A program made the translations under genes and the position numbers. Below are positions 60,432 through 64,000 of a DNA stretch of 64,000 nucleotides, piece after piece. The DNA is taken from NCBI GenBank assembly GCA_028554795.2, contig CM068831.1:37564644-37628643 (forward strand), read 5' to 3'. The stretch is from Sinohyriopsis cumingii (Eukaryota > Mollusca > Bivalvia > Unionida > Unionidae). The notes under the pieces are model-generated. The model had not been told where the DNA came from. It saw only the letters and a program-made list of their open reading frames with translations, and searched no databases. The number at the start of each line of letters is the position of its first letter. Within the stretch, counting starts at the first letter, position 1.

Positions 60432-63170
60432 GTGGGGTACCTAAAGGGATCAAGAATAAGTCAACCAGTGATTTGGGCAGAAGAAACTTGCGAATCAATG
60501 AAATTGGCCTCTTTGTCTTATCACATTGACAACAAGAGAGAATCAAAAGCTACCAAAAAAATCTCGACATTTATTATTTCAAAAGCACCAAGGGTCCTCA
60601 CTGGAGAACCAAGGAGAGTTAACATTTTACCTCCGACAAAATAAATGTGTGTTGCTGGCTTTAAAACAATTGAAATACCCCGGAAGGTGTATGAAGACGT
60701 TTCTAGCAATCTTGTGATTCAGATGGTTGCAGCGAGTCTCGGTTGCTTGAAAATCTAAAGGTCTTAAAACGTCTCCCAAAAGACACGAGTCAACAATCGT
60801 CGTGAAGACCGGTTGATTCCATCAGCCACTGATTTGGTTTATGGGCAAATATTAATTTTAAACAAATCTTCTTGCTGAAGAACCTGACCCAATAGCTGTC
60901 TAACCTAATGGACCATTTGAAAGTAAATTGATAAAATCAATCTAAAAGATTTCACAGCCTACAATAACTTTTCAAGAAATCTCAAGGCCCCTGGAGGGGT
61001 AACCATTGTCATAAAAATAAACCTTCTGGCAACGGAATTAGCTTAATGGCACAATCTATGCTAAAGCTGCACGTGTGTTCATGTTCAAAATTCTTACACA
61101 TTGCTTAAAAGATCTTCCCCAAAGTGCTCTTATCAATCCATCTGACCTCGCCCATCTTATCGAACAGATATGATCAACTTTAGCCAAACTTGGCGACTTT
61201 AACGGCCACTCTCTACTTTGGGGATGCAATTATATCAGCCAGAGAGGAACGAAAACAGAGACCTGCTTCAAAACACAGTCTTTGCATTTTTAAGTTCCAT
61301 TCATACCTGCATCCAGTAACATGACTCTACTAATCCTTAGATCTGAACTTCCGGCGATCCATCTCTTGTTGGCTTTTCCTAGAAAGTTGCTGGTATTATA
61401 TATTGTAGCAACCACTTATGAATATAGTTAAGTAACAAACCACGCAAACCTCAAGATAAATACTTGGCATTGAAATTGAATAAGGCGGATTCGGAAACGT
61501 TTCAGTCCTTCTGCGAATCAAGCTGGCAAGTTACTGTTTCGAACACATAGCGGGTATAATACTTGAATTTATTAACATAATCCAGAATGCTGCTCGTTAA
61601 AACAAAAATGTTCGGCAATTCCTAACTGTACGATGATGCATAACGGAACGCCATCAGGAAGGCTCGGATCTAAAATGTGCGGGGCCCAAGGCAGCATAAG
61701 GGGTCCAAGGTAGCAAGCGATGAACGCGGGGCCCCAGGCAAAAACAAAATTGCATTGCGGAGTTGAATTCCTGAAATCGCGGAGTCCAATGCGGTTGTCT
61801 CGTTCGCCTTGCCGTATGATCGGGCCTGCTATCAGGAAGCGGAGAAAGGTCCTTGTAGATTTCAAAGCAAATCCAACAAATAAAAGAATCAATAACTATA
61901 TATCGAATGCTTGTCGTACCATTAGAGAAAACAAGAGGCAAACACTGAGATCAAATTGCACTTGGTTAAACTCTCGCTCCCCTATTAAACCTGTGTGGAA
62001 ACTCGTACGAACAATTATCTGCAAATAATAAATATGGTTGTATCAAACATCAAAACAAATTGAACAAACTGGTAACAACTGTATTTCAAACACTTTGACT
62101 GACACACTGAAAACGTTTGAGTGTCACAAGAATGAACGAAAACGTTCGGTTACATTTGAAATCTGCTACAGCTGGAAATTACAGTAAACCTTTCACTCTC
62201 AGAGAATTGTAATACTCTTTTGATGGAGCTCATTTCAGTAGAATCAGATGGTATATACTGTCTGCTTCTGAAATACTTTATGATGAAGCTGTCAAGAGAC
62301 TCGTTAATATTTTCAATAAAATTGCAACTTCGCATCTTCAATAAACAAGAGTGATATCAGTTCTAAAATCTGGCAACGATTACACCAACCATTTCAACTA
62401 CCGTCCAATATCACTAAGAAGCTTTTTTTTTTCAAAAGCATGGAATGAATGATGAATGACAGATTCCTCTTGTATTTTGAATCAAAGAAACTATCGGATT
62501 TTCAGTGTGGATTTAGACTTTAGAGAACCTATCCTCGAGATATTAGTGTATCTACCTCAGCATATCATTAGTCATCCTTCTCAATATTAAAATTAATTTA
62601 TTCAAATGAGGTCTGACTGCTCATTATAAATCAATAACTCCTGTTTGATCTCCTATAGACGAAACAGTATGCATACATCAACATCAAGGACAGATATTCT
62701 TAAATGGGCCTTAAATACGGAAAACGGATTCAAAATGTGCGTGTGTTTGTGTGTACTTTTCCAAATTATTTAAATTCAAGATAATCCAGAAGTTCTGACA
62801 TGTGAGTTCTTTTATTTTGTGGCGTTGACCAAAAATGTAAATATATATTCTTTGCCATAATTTAACTTTTGTTCCGCATATAAGATGTCTGAGGAAGTAA
62901 TTCAAGAAGACATATAATAATTACGAGTCATAGTAAACGCAGAATGCGGAGCAGAAAGGAACGTACATCTCAGATTTTACTAGACGTTAGTATGTTCTAA
63001 GCTTGACTATATCTCGACTATATACGGATCCGATCACAATGTTTACCGCCATGCTTGACCCAATACACGTTCAAGTACTTACGATTTCTCCGGGCGCATT
63101 TTCAACTTCCCGTAAACCCATCATTACAAGTTGCACCCTCATAGGATATATATTTGAAAAGTTCTAAGTA
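60432..63170 (+). mobile_element. Jockey-like non-LTR retrotransposon relic
   Basis: Collinear broken coding pieces: a Lys-rich frame at 60432-60644 (possible gag part), endonuclease GDFNGHSLLWGC at about 61192-61227, an inter-domain frame at 61720-62028 (RTIRENKRQTLRSNCTWLNS, INNYISNACR), and RT start VISVLKSGND near 62352 and NYRPISLRS at about 62388-62414. A RRMRSRKERT segment lies near 62940-62970, then LPVNPSLQVAP near 63105. The order endonuclease then RT is that of Jockey/I-type elements. Stops and frameshifts occur throughout. Its end matches the fragment at 12720-12960. Outer borders are approximate. Confidence 0.78.
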
Positions 63171-63599
63171 TTTTGTTAATGCTTTTTTGTTTCTTTGAAC
63201 CTATGAACGATTTTTATCCATGGAGAGACAACAATATGCAGCATGCCTGACATCTGCAATATATACATGTGACGTAACATTGTAAATGACAGAGACACAA
63301 AATTGACGAAGGAGAACAATTCTACCACTGTGTAAAGATCATAATGTATAGCCTGTGCACCTTTATGCTACTCTCTGAATGTTATCAAGGCTACTTGGAT
63401 AAAGTCTGCGGTAGTAATTCAGTATGATATCCTATTATTATGTGGCGGTTTTATTGTTTTAAATATGGTCATGAATCCATAGAAGATTCCCCACCTTCTG
63501 GAAGTGCGTTGTCTGAAATTCGGGACCAGGAATTGGACACTGTGACGGGGGTAATTAATAAAGGTTCTTGATCACAATGGAAGATATTAGTAGTAAATG
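63171..63599. other. unassigned DNA
   Basis: Nothing recognisable was seen between the Jockey-like relic and the terminal array. Confidence 0.4.
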
Positions 63600-63985
63600 G
63601 GGGCACCCTAGCGACAATGGGAATTAGTATTACAAGACCCCTTGGGCAACTCTAGCGACAATGGAAAATTAACATGGAGAAAAATCGTGGGACAATCTGG
63701 CGACAAGGGAAATTAACATGGAGAAAAATCGTGGGTTACTCTAGCGACAAGGGGAATTTAACATGGAACTATAGTGTGGGTCTGTCTAGCGACAAGGGGA
63801 AATTAACATGGGAATAGAGTTTGGGCTTGTCTAGGGACAAGGGGAATTGAACATGGGGAATAGAGTTTGGGTCTGTCTAGGGACAAGGGGAATTGAACAT
63901 ATGGAAATTGAACATGGTGGGTCTGTATAGCGTCAAGGGGAATTGAACATGGTGGGATTGTCTAGGGACAATGATGGTAGAGGGT
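63600..63985. repeat. ~50-bp minisatellite at the window end
   Basis: About seven units of roughly 50 bp built around CTAGCGACAAGGGGAATTGA and ACATGGGGAATAGAGTTTGG. Unit length varies because of internal indels, and the array may continue beyond the window. Confidence 0.9.
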
Positions 63986-64000
63986 CAAACACAACAGAGA

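Overview
This is eukaryotic, AT-rich, gene-poor DNA made mostly of decayed transposable elements, minisatellites and microsatellites. No bacterial-style operons, rRNA genes, CRISPR arrays or intact tRNA genes are visible. The mix (Polinton/Maverick, a tyrosine-recombinase DIRS-like retroelement, CR1/L2-like and Jockey-like non-LTR elements, several tRNA-derived SINE families, and a DUF229 sulfatase-fold gene copy) suggests a marine invertebrate, most likely a lophotrochozoan such as a mollusc, annelid or brachiopod. That placement is inference. No intact host gene is recognised.

Layout. 0-4.8 kb: unassigned DNA with one copy of an unnamed dispersed repeat. 4.8-5.75 kb: a satellite of about 120 bp. 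5.76-9.8 kb: a broken Polinton, in the order unknown ORF, capsid protein, cysteine protease, protein-primed DNA polymerase B joined to a helicase. 11.3-15.1 kb: a microsatellite, a SINE, a Jockey-like fragment, a hAT-like MITE with a 6-bp target duplication, and a 34/68-bp array. 15.4-17.95 kb: a DIRS-like element (gag, RT, RNase H, recombinase remnant) followed by a perfect 14-bp palindrome. 18.75-20.3 kb: a 5'-truncated CR1/L2-like element on the minus strand. 21.7-25.8 kb: three minisatellites, one split by a SINE. 27.1-29.1 kb: a DUF229-family pseudogene. 33.7 kb: a short foldback element. 34-49 kb: DNA rich in old duplications, including a three-copy module of about 250 bp and a large duplicated block (38.1-40.4 and 44.2-45.8 kb), plus SINEs and long TA/CA tracts. 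50-54.4 kb: repeats and a 37-bp satellite. 55.0-57.3 kb: a longer CR1/L2-like copy. 57.8-58.9 kb: a GC-richer, pyrimidine-rich stretch of unknown nature. 59.5-63.2 kb: two SINEs and a degraded Jockey-like element. 63.6-64 kb: another minisatellite running off the end.

The coding pieces are remnants of independent selfish elements, not a working pathway. The most interesting points are the Polinton polymerase-helicase arrangement, the DIRS-like relic with its palindrome, the DUF229 pseudogene whose predicted metal-binding Asp codon is now a stop, the foldback element with perfect 31-bp arms, the old duplications at 34-49 kb, and three unrelated minisatellites that all show higher-order structure. 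All comparisons were made by eye on the sequence; no database search was run.
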